From: Saprospiraceae bacterium
Lineage (GTDB): Bacteria; Bacteroidota; Bacteroidia; Chitinophagales; JAHQVX01
NCBI GenBank assembly: GCA_019634125.1
Contig: JAHQVX010000085.1
Coordinates: forward strand, 1 to 32,067
Direction: 5' to 3'
Length of the DNA stretch: 32,067 nt
Shown here in pieces: positions 9,320 through 17,949 of the stretch. Position numbers and translations under genes: made by a program. The notes beneath the pieces are model-generated. The model saw only the letters and a list, made by a program, of their open reading frames with translations. It had not been told where the DNA came from and did no database searches. Positions within the stretch are counted from its first letter, which is position 1, and every line of letters begins with the position of its first letter.

Positions 9320-10549
9320 TTACAATTCGAGCAGCTGTTTTTCCGCCTTCTTCGAAGGCGGAAGGGCAGCCAGCCAGGAAATGCCCACGATGGTGGTAAT
9401 AGTAAGCAGTACATCTTGCCATTTTAGGGTGGTGGGATAGGCATCAACTACGAACGAACCTTGCATTTTTATTAGGCCGAATTGTTGTTGTAAGAAAATG
9501 AGGCCGATGGCCAGGATGGCGCCGATTCCGGCGCCGACTAGGCCAATTAGGAAACCCTGCCAACGGAAAACACTGCCAACGGCAGTGTTTTCAAGTCCCA
9601 TCGACTTCAAAATGCTGATGTCCTTCTTCTTGTCCAGCACCATCATCGTTAAACTACTTATCAAGTTAAACGAAGCAATTAACATGACCAACGCAATGAT
9701 CCCAAACGTAGCCCACTTCTCAAACTGCATCACTTTATACCAAGACTTATTTTGTTGGAACCGATCTAGTACTTCCACCTCCTCACCCAATAAGCCACGA
9801 ATCGATTTCTGCACTTTCCGCTTTTTATTTTCATCACTCAATTTCACTTCTAAATGGGAAGCATGATTGGGGTAACTTAACAACGGTCGAAGCATAGAAA
9901 TCGGCACAAAAACATATTGATCATCAAACTCCTTTTGAATGGCAAACTCTCCGCCAGGGCGAATGCCTGTTGTGCTGAACTGACTGTCCATACCACCAAA
10001 GCTGACTCGAGCCTTACGCGTTGGGATGTACATCGTGAGCACTTCTAATGGATTTCTCAGATTAACAGCCAATTCGTTGGCAATGCCTAAGCCAATTACA
10101 GCATAATTGCCTTCTTCACGCTGAAGCTCAAAGCTGCCGCGTATTAAATTTTCTTCCATGTTCGATACCCGTAAAAAATTGCTGTCTACACCGCGTACTT
10201 TTCCCACTTTTTGTTTGTCGAAATACTCAAACAACGCCACTTCTTCTAAGACTTCTGCCACTTCTGCCACACCATCAATTGCTCGAATTTGGCCTAAGGT
10301 GGTACTGTCTAATTCGATCACCTTGCTTTTTAGCGGCGAGACTTTAATGTCGGGGTTAAATTGGGTGTTTAAGTCCCCTACCAAAGTCATCATGCCGTTC
10401 AAAACACTGAGAATCACGATGGCAGCTAAAGATACCGCTGCAGCCATGGCAATAGAAATGGCTGTGAGTAGTTGAATGGAATTCCATTTCTTGAAGAAAG
10501 TGAGCTTCCCTGCAAAATACTTTAACGCTATTTTAAACGGTAAATTCAT
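9320..10549 (-). CDS. ABC transporter permease of the FtsX/LolC-LolE type
   Basis: Four hydrophobic segments, large periplasmic domain, ILKSMG motif before the second TM, N-terminal IALKYF.GK..F. Confidence 0.9.
   Translation of the reverse strand: MNLPFKIALKYFAGKLTFFKKWNSIQLLTAISIAMAAAVSLAAIVILSVLNGMMTLVGDLNTQFNPDIKVSPLKSKVIELDSTTLGQIRAIDGVAEVAEVLEEVALFEYFDKQKVGKVRGVDSNFLRVSNMEENLIRGSFELQREEGNYAVIGLGIANELAVNLRNPLEVLTMYIPTRKARVSFGGMDSQFSTTGIRPGGEFAIQKEFDDQYVFVPISMLRPLLSYPNHASHLEVKLSDENKKRKVQKSIRGLLGEEVEVLDRFQQNKSWYKVMQFEKWATFGIIALVMLIASFNLISSLTMMVLDKKKDISILKSMGLENTAVGSVFRWQGFLIGLVGAGIGAILAIGLIFLQQQFGLIKMQGSFVVDAYPTTLKWQDVLLTITTIVGISWLAALPPSKKAEKQLLEL
9341..9363. repeat. Perfect hairpin TTCCGCCTTC-TTC-GAAGGCGGAA near the 3' end of the permease CDS
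   Basis: 10-bp arms, 3-nt loop. Confidence 0.85.
9566..9592. repeat. Perfect hairpin GAAAACACTGCC-AAC-GGCAGTGTTTTC inside the permease CDS
   Basis: 12-bp arms, 3-nt loop. Confidence 0.9.
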
Positions 10550-10918
10550 TTACTCTTCACTATCCGAATCCACTGGTTCGGAGTCGTTTAATAAGGCTTC
10601 GATTTTATAGACCTCATCGAGTGAGGCGTCTTTTAGGAACGAAAGTTCTGGGATTCTTCGCACTTTATTGCGCATTTTGTTTCCAACAATTCGACGTATA
10701 CTTCCAATATTGGCATTTAAATTATTGACCACAACTTCTGTTTTTTCCGGCTGTAGGACGCTAACAAATACACGTGCTGTCAATAAATCCGGAGTGACTT
10801 TTACTCCAGAAACCGTCACGAAAGCCCCTTCCAATAACATCCTCGCGTCTTGCTGAAGTATTTCCCCAACAATACGTTGAATCTGACTCGCCACTTGCAA
10901 TTGTCGTTTACTTTCCAT
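10550..10918 (-). CDS. rbfA: Ribosome-binding factor A (start set at MESKRQLQVASQIQR)
   Basis: KRQLQVASQIQRIVGEIL, VTVSGVKVTPDLLTARVFVSVL, RRIVGNKMRNKVRRIPELSFLKD.S. Confidence 0.93.
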   Translation of the reverse strand: MESKRQLQVASQIQRIVGEILQQDARMLLEGAFVTVSGVKVTPDLLTARVFVSVLQPEKTEVVVNNLNANIGSIRRIVGNKMRNKVRRIPELSFLKDASLDEVYKIEALLNDSEPVDSDSEE

Positions 10919-10995
10919 AGCGTGCAAAGGTACACCGATCTTTTCGCATGCTTTAAAAAAATGGAAATGGTATTTTTGCTGCCGCAAATACGTGC

Positions 10996-12840
10996 ATGAA
11001 GAATATACTCAAGGCGTTTACTTATCTAAGAAATCATAAAGGCTTACTGTCCATTAATGTGTTGTTGAGCTTTATCACTTCATTTTTGGAAGTGGTGTCA
11101 TTAATGGCCATCATTCCGTTGCTTCAAATTTTGTTTAGCGATGCGTATAGCTCAAAACCGGTAGCACCTGCTGAAGAAGTGGAAGGCAAATTGAACAAGC
11201 TGAACCAACTCAAAGAACAAGCAGAGGCATGGTACGGAAACTTGGTGGCGAATAACGACCGAGCTGATGTCCTTTTTTGGATTTGTTTGGCGGTTTTTGC
11301 TTCCTTTTTGCTCAAAAACCTACTGATATACATCATCCGCTTAATCGATGCGAAAATTCGGTATTCTGTTTCTCGAGATTTGAGAAAGAACTTATTCCAA
11401 AAGATTATTCATCTACCGATTACGCAGCTTCGCGAAAAGAATAAAGGAGATTTGTTAACCCGTTTTTCAGCAGATATTAACGAGGTAGAGAACATGGTGG
11501 GCACCACAATGGATATGGCATTTCGGCAACCTATAATGATTTTATTCTACATCCTGAGCATGCTTTTTATCAGCGTAAAACTGACCTTGTTCGTATTCAT
11601 CTTAATTCCTGTACTAGGGATTGTGATTGGGCGGATTTCAAAGAGTTTAAGAAAAGCGAACTATTCTGGATTAAATCAACTGAGTAAGCTGACCTCCTTT
11701 TTAGACGAAGTGATTTTTGGGTCGAAAATCGTGAAAGCATTTAATGCTGAAGATCAGCAGACGCAACGATTCGATAAAGAAAATCAAAAGCTGTATCGCC
11801 TAAATCGAAAGATTTATGCTCGATATGATTCGGCATCGCCAGTCAGTGAATTTTTAGGGATTTGTGTTGTGCTCATTGTAATATGGGTAGGCGGAAATAT
11901 GATTTTCAATGGCAACCAAGCACTAGGTGCTTCATCTTTTATTGCCTTTATCATCTTGTTTGCTCGAATGAATACACCTCTGAAGGCTTTTTCAAAGAAT
12001 TATACCAATTTGATGAAAGCCCTTGCAGCTGGTCAACGTATTGAAGAAGTCCAGCAAATCCATAATCCGATACAAGATGCGGTCGATGCAGTTCCACTAA
12101 CTTCTTTTGAGCAAGGAATTGCCATAAACAATGTAACGTTTGGGTACACAGAAGACCGAGATGTACTTAAAAACATGAGTATTTCTGTTCCGAAAGGCCA
12201 TATGGTCGCCTTGGTCGGTCAGTCTGGTGCTGGAAAAACGACCATTGCCGATTTGATTCCACGATTTTATGATGTACAGACAGGTAGTATTACCCTAGAT
12301 GGCATCGATATTCGGAAGATTCAATTACAGTCGCTTAGAGAACAATTGGGTATTGTGACTCAGGATGCTATCTTGTTTAATGATTCCATCTTGAATAATA
12401 TATTATTGGGTCGACCTTCTGCAACTAAAGAAGAAGTCATTGAAGCGGCCAAGGTGGCAAATGCACATGATTTTATTGAGCAGTCGGAACAAGGCTACGA
12501 CACTATAATTGGAGAAGGTGGGAGTAAATTAAGTGGTGGTCAGCGTCAACGCCTGACCATTGCACGAGCTATCCTTAAAAATCCACCTATACTCATTCTA
12601 GATGAAGCTACTTCTGCGCTAGATACAGAATCGGAGCGTTTAGTGCAGGAAGCCTTGGAGAATTTAATGAAGGATCGAACCAGTGTCGTGATTGCACATC
12701 GATTAAGTACCATTCAGAATGCCGATCATATCTATGTACTTCAAGATGGTGAAGTCCTGGAAGAAGGTAGTCATGAAGCATTGCTGGCTAAATCAGGAGG
12801 TTATAGTAATTTGGTGAAACTACAAACCATTGCAAAGTAA
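10996..12840 (+). CDS. ABC exporter, fused permease and ATP-binding domains (MsbA-like)
   Basis: Six-TM domain, Walker A GQSGAGKTT, signature LSGGQRQRLTIARAI, Walker B ILILDEATSALD. Confidence 0.96.
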   Translation: MKNILKAFTYLRNHKGLLSINVLLSFITSFLEVVSLMAIIPLLQILFSDAYSSKPVAPAEEVEGKLNKLNQLKEQAEAWYGNLVANNDRADVLFWICLAVFASFLLKNLLIYIIRLIDAKIRYSVSRDLRKNLFQKIIHLPITQLREKNKGDLLTRFSADINEVENMVGTTMDMAFRQPIMILFYILSMLFISVKLTLFVFILIPVLGIVIGRISKSLRKANYSGLNQLSKLTSFLDEVIFGSKIVKAFNAEDQQTQRFDKENQKLYRLNRKIYARYDSASPVSEFLGICVVLIVIWVGGNMIFNGNQALGASSFIAFIILFARMNTPLKAFSKNYTNLMKALAAGQRIEEVQQIHNPIQDAVDAVPLTSFEQGIAINNVTFGYTEDRDVLKNMSISVPKGHMVALVGQSGAGKTTIADLIPRFYDVQTGSITLDGIDIRKIQLQSLREQLGIVTQDAILFNDSILNNILLGRPSATKEEVIEAAKVANAHDFIEQSEQGYDTIIGEGGSKLSGGQRQRLTIARAILKNPPILILDEATSALDTESERLVQEALENLMKDRTSVVIAHRLSTIQNADHIYVLQDGEVLEEGSHEALLAKSGGYSNLVKLQTIAK

Positions 12841-12873
12841 AAACCCTGCTTCGATAAATCGAAACAGGGTTTT
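12840..12873 (+). terminator. Hairpin AAAACCCTG...CAGGGTTTT with inner TTCGAT/ATCGAA pairing, probably bidirectional
   Basis: Stem-loop between convergent genes (ABC exporter + and 85-aa ORF -), with A/T flanks. Confidence 0.75.
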
Positions 12874-12895
12874 ATCCACTCTACATCACTGCGTC

Positions 12896-13153
12896 TTAAA
12901 CCAACGCGATTATCGCTATTGCCATACCTGCAAAAACTGTAATTAATGGCAGTTTGCTGGCCAGGCTATTGAATCTTTTTTGCTCTGCGAATAAGTGTTC
13001 GTTCTTTTCGGTCCAGCTTTCATCTGGATTCGTGTTTTCTGAAAATGTAGTCGGATGTTCTCCGTTGTACAATTGCTCAAAAATTGGTTTGAATGCTTTT
13101 CTGGGTGTTCCTAAACCCCTTGGGTCTGAAATACCAAATCCTAAATAACTCAT
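12896..13153 (-). CDS. Small (85 aa) predicted single-TM protein, copy A of a paralogous pair
   Basis: MSYLGFGISDPRGLGTPRKAFKPIFEQL...SKLPLITVFAGMAIAIIALV; 85-aa paralog at 17643-17900 with about half identical residues by hand alignment. Confidence 0.8.
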   Translation of the reverse strand: MSYLGFGISDPRGLGTPRKAFKPIFEQLYNGEHPTTFSENTNPDESWTEKNEHLFAEQKRFNSLASKLPLITVFAGMAIAIIALV

Positions 13154-13169
13154 GCTAAAAGTGTTTGTT

Positions 13170-13215
13170 TGTTACACTTAATTATACGCATGAAACAAAA
13201 AAATGTTACACTTAA
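13170..13215. promoter_or_regulatory. Exact 12-bp direct repeat TGTTACACTTAA (13170-13181 and 13204-13215), candidate operator
   Basis: Two identical copies, starts 34 bp apart, just upstream of the start codon of 12896-13153. Confidence 0.4.
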
Positions 13216-13285
13216 GTTCCAAAATATTTGGATTTTTGAAAAAATTTGTTATTTAGGACGACCTAAAGGATTTTTTAGGATTGGA

Positions 13286-14353
13286 TTACTCTAGAAGGCT
13301 GGACATGTTTACATTCTTGTAGTTGCGTTGTACAAAGTTCAAACCAGCCCGAATCAGCTTACCCATCCGATCACTACGTTTAAAGGCTATGTCTTGGGTT
13401 AACCCAAAGATTTCCAATTTCAGTCGTTCAATGTTTTCAGGTGTAGAGATTTCATGGCTCATCATACAATCTACTAGGCGTTCAATTCTTTTACCACTAT
13501 TGATAATTCTTTTGGCTACAATGGAACGTTCTTCAATTTTGTACTGATTGATAGATGTTTTTTGAAGTTTTTCTCGAACTAAGTCCATCATGGGGAAATT
13601 TTCCTTGAAGAAAAGTGGGCGATAGACTTTTAAATTGCCCTCATAGCATTGTTGATCGAAGTCGATCGCTCTAATCTTGTATACAACGTGATCGAAGTCA
13701 TGGGTGGGTACAATAACGTAGTTGTAAGCCCGCATATCGCCGAGTAGGCGAATCATGCAGCGTTCGTTAAACTTGACAAACTCTTTAGCAATTTGGGCTT
13801 TCTCGGACGACGAGCAGTGGGGCAAGTGCTCCTTGATGAAGACATCGCCCGGAATGCCTGTGATGTGTTCCTCGATCAATGTGTTTTGATAGACCAGGAA
13901 GTTGAGGTTGTAAGGCGATAGGAAGTGTTCGAGTTCCAGGCCATAGATCCGTGAGGCATCGGTTTTCTTGACATAGAAGTAGGTGTAGTTGTCGTTTAAG
14001 ATATTCCGAACTTTAACCCGAAAGGGTTTAGAATTCCCGAACGTACAGTAATCGATGGCGTCGATATTGAGGAATGGGAATGTGGACTCGTTTCCATCGG
14101 AGTGCAGTATGGTGTATACTTTTTTGAGGCTGTAGTCTATTTCTTCGCGCTCATATTCCGAGAAATAGACCCGAACCCATAGACTGTCTTCTTCGTTTTT
14201 GTCGTAGACAGTGGTTGAGCTTTGGAAGCGAAGTAAATGCTCATAGAAGATCGGAATTTTTATATTTCGATTGTATTCGGTGAGGTATTTATTGAGTTCC
14301 TCACTTACGGGAAAGGGCGGTTTTTTCTTGGATATCAGTTTCTCTTCGCTCAT
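13286..14353 (-). CDS. Hypothetical protein with possible protein-kinase-like/phosphotransferase C-terminal motifs
   Basis: LLGDMRAYNYVIV (D-x4-N) followed by IRAIDFDQ resembles the catalytic loop and metal-binding motif of kinase-fold proteins; family not recognised. Confidence 0.75.
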   Translation of the reverse strand: MSEEKLISKKKPPFPVSEELNKYLTEYNRNIKIPIFYEHLLRFQSSTTVYDKNEEDSLWVRVYFSEYEREEIDYSLKKVYTILHSDGNESTFPFLNIDAIDYCTFGNSKPFRVKVRNILNDNYTYFYVKKTDASRIYGLELEHFLSPYNLNFLVYQNTLIEEHITGIPGDVFIKEHLPHCSSSEKAQIAKEFVKFNERCMIRLLGDMRAYNYVIVPTHDFDHVVYKIRAIDFDQQCYEGNLKVYRPLFFKENFPMMDLVREKLQKTSINQYKIEERSIVAKRIINSGKRIERLVDCMMSHEISTPENIERLKLEIFGLTQDIAFKRSDRMGKLIRAGLNFVQRNYKNVNMSSLLE

Positions 14354-14391
14354 GTGGTCTATCTTATTTCAAGATAGTCATTCTAATGGAC

Positions 14392-15759
14392 TTAGTGGAT
14401 GCCAACCATCCAAATGTCTGCCCCACCTTTGTTGGTAGCCAGGTCTTTGTCGTCGCTTTCGCTACTTCCTACTACAACGAGGTTGTTGGGAGTGGTTTCT
14501 AGGATATCGTATGCAAAATCGAGTCCGGAACCACCAAGGGTAAGTTGGTGTTCTAGGGAGCCATTTTCGGAGAGTTTGTAGACTAAGAAATCGTTTTCAC
14601 CTTGGTTGGTAGTAAGGTGTCCGTCGGCACTTCTGGAGTTTCCTGCGATCCAGTAACCCCCGCCTTCGGCGGGGGTAATGCCGTGGGCAACATCAAACTG
14701 ACTGCCCCCAAAAGAAGCTTCCCAAAGCAGCGTGCCGGAATCGTCAATTTTAATGACCCATGCATCCGTTACACCGGCATTGCTGCTCACATCTTTGTCC
14801 GTACTCTGGGTAGATCCAGCGATTACATAGGTATTGTTCGGGCCATTGGCCGCCGCATACGAAATATCGATAGCCGAACCCCCAAAGGTTTTTTGCCAAA
14901 GCATATTACCAGCTCCATCTACCTTAATGACCCAGAATTCGTACTCCCCATTAGTAGAGGTAATATCAAAATCATCACTTTCGGTAAAGCCGATGAGTAC
15001 TAATCCACCATCGTTGGCTTTTAGAATACTATGGATACGGTCATTGTTCGTGCCGCCAAAGAACTTTCGCCACATCAGCGAGCCATCCGCAGCGAGTCGA
15101 TGCACCCAATATTCCCCAACGCCATGCAGACCACCATTGTGCTGGATGTCGGGCGTATTGCCATTGATCAACGGAGTAGCGCCTTCTCCACCCGATGCGG
15201 TCACATCTAAAAAGCCGCCCATAGCGTAGCCGCCATCGTCCATTTGAACCAGTCCGTAGGCATGATCGTGGCCGGAAAAGCCGAAACTTCTTTCCCACTC
15301 GATAGCGCCTGTGCTCGTTAGTTTCAATATCCAATTATCGTGAAAGCCCTCATTATTCGAGCCGTCTCCATCTGCGCTCATGCTGTAGCCTACAATAGCA
15401 AAGCCGCCATCTTCGGTTTGGATAATGTCCCGACCTCGATCATCGCCACTTCCACCGTAGGTTTTGGTCCATTCCACATTCCCGAGCGCGTCGGTTTTAA
15501 TTAATAGGTAATCTCTTTCTTGCAATGTTTTGCCCACAATATCTCCATCAATACTGCTGGTAAATCCGAAAATGGCCAGGCCACCATCATTGGTAGCAAT
15601 GACCTTTCGGGCCACATCTTCATTGCTGCCCCCAAAAACAGTCGACCACTCAATCGCTCCATCAAAAGCTGTATCTAATTCAATAAAGTCGTCATCGGAA
15701 CAGCTGCCTACAACAAAAAGGAGTAGGAAGAAAAGGGGTAGAACAAAAATCGATTTCAT
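14392..15759 (-). CDS. Predicted lipoprotein made of tandem about 50-60-aa repeats (FGGS..D.A..I....DGG..I.G.T.S.D.D), beta-propeller-like
   Basis: Lipobox-like LLLFVVGSC; repeated GGS-D and DGGxxIxG motifs along its length. Confidence 0.85.
   Translation of the reverse strand: MKSIFVLPLFFLLLFVVGSCSDDDFIELDTAFDGAIEWSTVFGGSNEDVARKVIATNDGGLAIFGFTSSIDGDIVGKTLQERDYLLIKTDALGNVEWTKTYGGSGDDRGRDIIQTEDGGFAIVGYSMSADGDGSNNEGFHDNWILKLTSTGAIEWERSFGFSGHDHAYGLVQMDDGGYAMGGFLDVTASGGEGATPLINGNTPDIQHNGGLHGVGEYWVHRLAADGSLMWRKFFGGTNNDRIHSILKANDGGLVLIGFTESDDFDITSTNGEYEFWVIKVDGAGNMLWQKTFGGSAIDISYAAANGPNNTYVIAGSTQSTDKDVSSNAGVTDAWVIKIDDSGTLLWEASFGGSQFDVAHGITPAEGGGYWIAGNSRSADGHLTTNQGENDFLVYKLSENGSLEHQLTLGGSGLDFAYDILETTPNNLVVVGSSESDDKDLATNKGGADIWMVGIH
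14656..14676. repeat. Perfect hairpin ACCCCCGCC-TTC-GGCGGGGGT inside one protein repeat of 14392-15759
   Basis: 9-bp arms, 3-nt loop. Confidence 0.85.
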
Positions 15760-17501
15760 TAAGTGCCTTGTTTCCGTACAATAAATAAGCCACGCTCTAT
15801 ATCACTGATTACAATATTTCCACTTTGGAAAAACGGATAGATGTTCCACGCCCCGTTAAACGAATTGTTGTTGTGGGCAGGGAAGGTGTCAAAAGAACCA
15901 ATCTCTTGCATTGTATTAATGTTCGAGACGTCAATTACGCGTAAACCAGCGGCATAATTGGCTAAGTAAAAGTCGTTTCCTTTTACATATCCATTATGGT
16001 CAATCGCCGGAGTAGGGCCAGTATACGTAGTATGAAGTACTGGGTTATCTAAGTCATTAAAGTCGAACACAAGCGTTCGAGTATTTATGCCGATTTGGAA
16101 TTCATCAAATTCATCTCCTAAGAGGAAATAACGCTGATCTTCCGTAAACCAACCTTGGTGGGTATAGCCTATATTGGAATAGGAAACAGTGGAAATGCCT
16201 TGAGGATTGTCTTTGTCGGTAATATCAACAATAACGATTTCATCGGCATTACTTCCAATCATAATCTCTCTTCCTTGATAGTCGGGATCTGGGCCGTTAT
16301 AGGTCACCACTTGCGCATCGTGGCTGTAATTGCCCATGGCATAGCCGCCTGCTGGCGTAGGGTTGAGCGGGTTCGAAATATCTATAAAGTGCGGCCCGCC
16401 GTTAAAAGTCGTCGTCCCAACTGCATATGCATAGCTACTCGATTCATTAATGACGATGTTATGCGCATTTCCAAACTCGAGATAACGTGCATCTTCATCG
16501 AAGGTAATACCAGTGCCAACAGTATTTAGCAATCGATTTAAATCGAATACTTGCATACCATGCCCAGAGGCTTCGCTAACGATAAATGCATAATGGTCGT
16601 AGACCTTCATGTCGCGCCAGTCACTATTCCCAGTGGCCGAAGGTAAAAATCCAATGACCACTGGGTTGGTCGGATCGGTAATTTCGACGAAGGTCGTATT
16701 GGAGAATGTTCCGAAAAGAACGAACTCACGTCCTGTAGCCGGATCGGTCCATCCCCAGCAATCGTTGCCGATGATGGAGCCAGACACATTCATATCGTTA
16801 ATATCTACATAGCCCATTAAGTCGTAGTCGTTACAGGCGTATTCCCCAGCCATTCCATTTTCGCAGCGTTCTAAAGGAATCCAGATTTGAGGATCACAAA
16901 GGTCGCCAATGCCGTCAAAGTCTAAATCAACTTGATCTTCATTTGGAATGTCTGGACAGTTATCGCAGGCATCACCAATGCCATCACCGTCTGTATCTTC
17001 TTGATTTGGGTTGCTGGTAGCTGGACAATTATCTAGGTCATCAATGACATTATCACTATCGCCATCGAATTCACAGGCATCTCCAATGCCGTCGTTATCT
17101 AAGTCAATTTGATCGGGGTTTGGAACGATGAGGCAGTTGTCAATATCATCGATAATTCCATCGCCATCTCCATCGGCTTCACAGGCGTCTCCGATACCAT
17201 CTTCATCAGTATCTAGTTGATCTGGATTGGGAAGTGTACGACAGTTATCTGTATCATCGGCTACACCATCTCCGTCTCCATCGGCTTCACAGGCATCTCC
17301 AATGCCATCTCCGTCTGAGTCGAGTTGGTTGGGATTGGATAATAATGCACAATTATCGATGTTGTCTGGAATACCATCACCATCGCCGTCGGCAATTGCC
17401 GTTCCTTCATCATCATTACACGATTGAATGAAACAGGTGGATGTTCCAAGAACTAGGAACAAGGTGGTGATAGACAGAAATCGTTTCAGAAGGTTGGCCA
17501 T
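15759..17501 (-). CDS. Secreted 'choice-of-anchor B' family protein with thrombospondin type 3 repeats and LVIVD-like repeats
   Basis: DGDGIPDNIDNC..L.NPNQLDSDGDGIGDAC repeats; then GNDCWGWTDPATGREFVLFGT...FVEITDPTNPVVIGFLP and similar repeats. Confidence 0.9.
   Translation of the reverse strand: MANLLKRFLSITTLFLVLGTSTCFIQSCNDDEGTAIADGDGDGIPDNIDNCALLSNPNQLDSDGDGIGDACEADGDGDGVADDTDNCRTLPNPDQLDTDEDGIGDACEADGDGDGIIDDIDNCLIVPNPDQIDLDNDGIGDACEFDGDSDNVIDDLDNCPATSNPNQEDTDGDGIGDACDNCPDIPNEDQVDLDFDGIGDLCDPQIWIPLERCENGMAGEYACNDYDLMGYVDINDMNVSGSIIGNDCWGWTDPATGREFVLFGTFSNTTFVEITDPTNPVVIGFLPSATGNSDWRDMKVYDHYAFIVSEASGHGMQVFDLNRLLNTVGTGITFDEDARYLEFGNAHNIVINESSSYAYAVGTTTFNGGPHFIDISNPLNPTPAGGYAMGNYSHDAQVVTYNGPDPDYQGREIMIGSNADEIVIVDITDKDNPQGISTVSYSNIGYTHQGWFTEDQRYFLLGDEFDEFQIGINTRTLVFDFNDLDNPVLHTTYTGPTPAIDHNGYVKGNDFYLANYAAGLRVIDVSNINTMQEIGSFDTFPAHNNNSFNGAWNIYPFFQSGNIVISDIERGLFIVRKQGT
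16890..17410 (-). repeat. Tandem thrombospondin type 3 (calcium-binding) coding repeats
   Basis: Multiple DxDxDGxxDxxDNC units visible in the translation and as repeated DNA. Confidence 0.85.
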
Positions 17502-17595
17502 AATTCATTGACTTGGGGTGTCCAAAAGTATTAAAAGAAGAACTAGAATTGGCTGGGATTATTGTGTTTTTTTGACATTTAGGGTGGAATGCAAA

Positions 17596-17620
17596 AGCCC
17601 CCCGCCAAAGGCGGGGGGCT
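17596..17620 (-). terminator. Perfect hairpin AGCCCCCCGCC-AAA-GGCGGGGGGCT, followed by TTTT on the minus strand
   Basis: 11-bp arms, 3-nt loop, directly downstream of the minus-strand 85-aa ORF. Confidence 0.75.
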
Positions 17621-17642
17621 AATCACACGATGAAGACATTGC

Positions 17643-17900
17643 TTAAATTAACGCTGTAATCGTTGTAGATAGTGCCGCTAATACTGTGATTAAAGGCATT
17701 TTAGAGAATAAGTCTGCGAACAATTTCTCTTCGCTGTAAAGGTGCGCTCTTTGCTCGAACCAGCTCTTTCCATCTTGACGTTCTGTAGATGAAGACACCG
17801 GACTTTTGCGATCGAATAGTTGCTCAAATACTGGCTTAAATGCTTGTCTTGGCTTTCCTAATCCCCTTGGGCCTTGAATACCGAATCCTAAATAACTCAT
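17643..17900 (-). CDS. Small (85 aa) predicted single-TM protein, copy B of a paralogous pair
   Basis: MSYLGFGIQGPRGLGKPRQAFKPVFEQL...SKMPLITVLAALSTTITALI; paralog of 12896-13153. Confidence 0.8.
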   Translation of the reverse strand: MSYLGFGIQGPRGLGKPRQAFKPVFEQLFDRKSPVSSSTERQDGKSWFEQRAHLYSEEKLFADLFSKMPLITVLAALSTTITALI

Positions 17901-17949
17901 TTGTTTAAATTTTTTTGTTAATGATTGATTTGATAGGTATTAGGCAACG

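Noticed and set aside
8871-9440. 189-aa plus-strand ORF
   Set aside because: Antisense to the clearly conserved hflX and permease genes; low-complexity Phe-rich translation typical of antisense frames.
9518-9535. Palindrome GGCGCCG-ATTC-CGGCGCC in the permease gene
   Set aside because: 7-bp arms, and Gly/Ala codons in a TM helix (VGAGIGAI) easily generate it by chance; not counted with the strong hairpins.
11918-11932. AAGCAC-TAG-GTGCTT in the ABC exporter; also AGCCGC-TCC-GCGGCT at 5153-5167
   Set aside because: 6-bp arms are expected several times by chance in 32 kb.
13394-13407. 14-bp palindrome TTGGGTTAACCCAA; also CTTCGGGCCCGAAG at 3176-3189
   Set aside because: 7-bp arms with no loop are compatible with chance; no positional context.
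14602-15229. Plus-strand ORFs of 131-133 aa
   Set aside because: Antisense to the tandem-repeat lipoprotein; apparent regularity reflects the repeats on the other strand.
16890-17410. Repeated DNA as a non-coding minisatellite or CRISPR-like array
   Set aside because: Explained by in-frame thrombospondin type 3 repeats.
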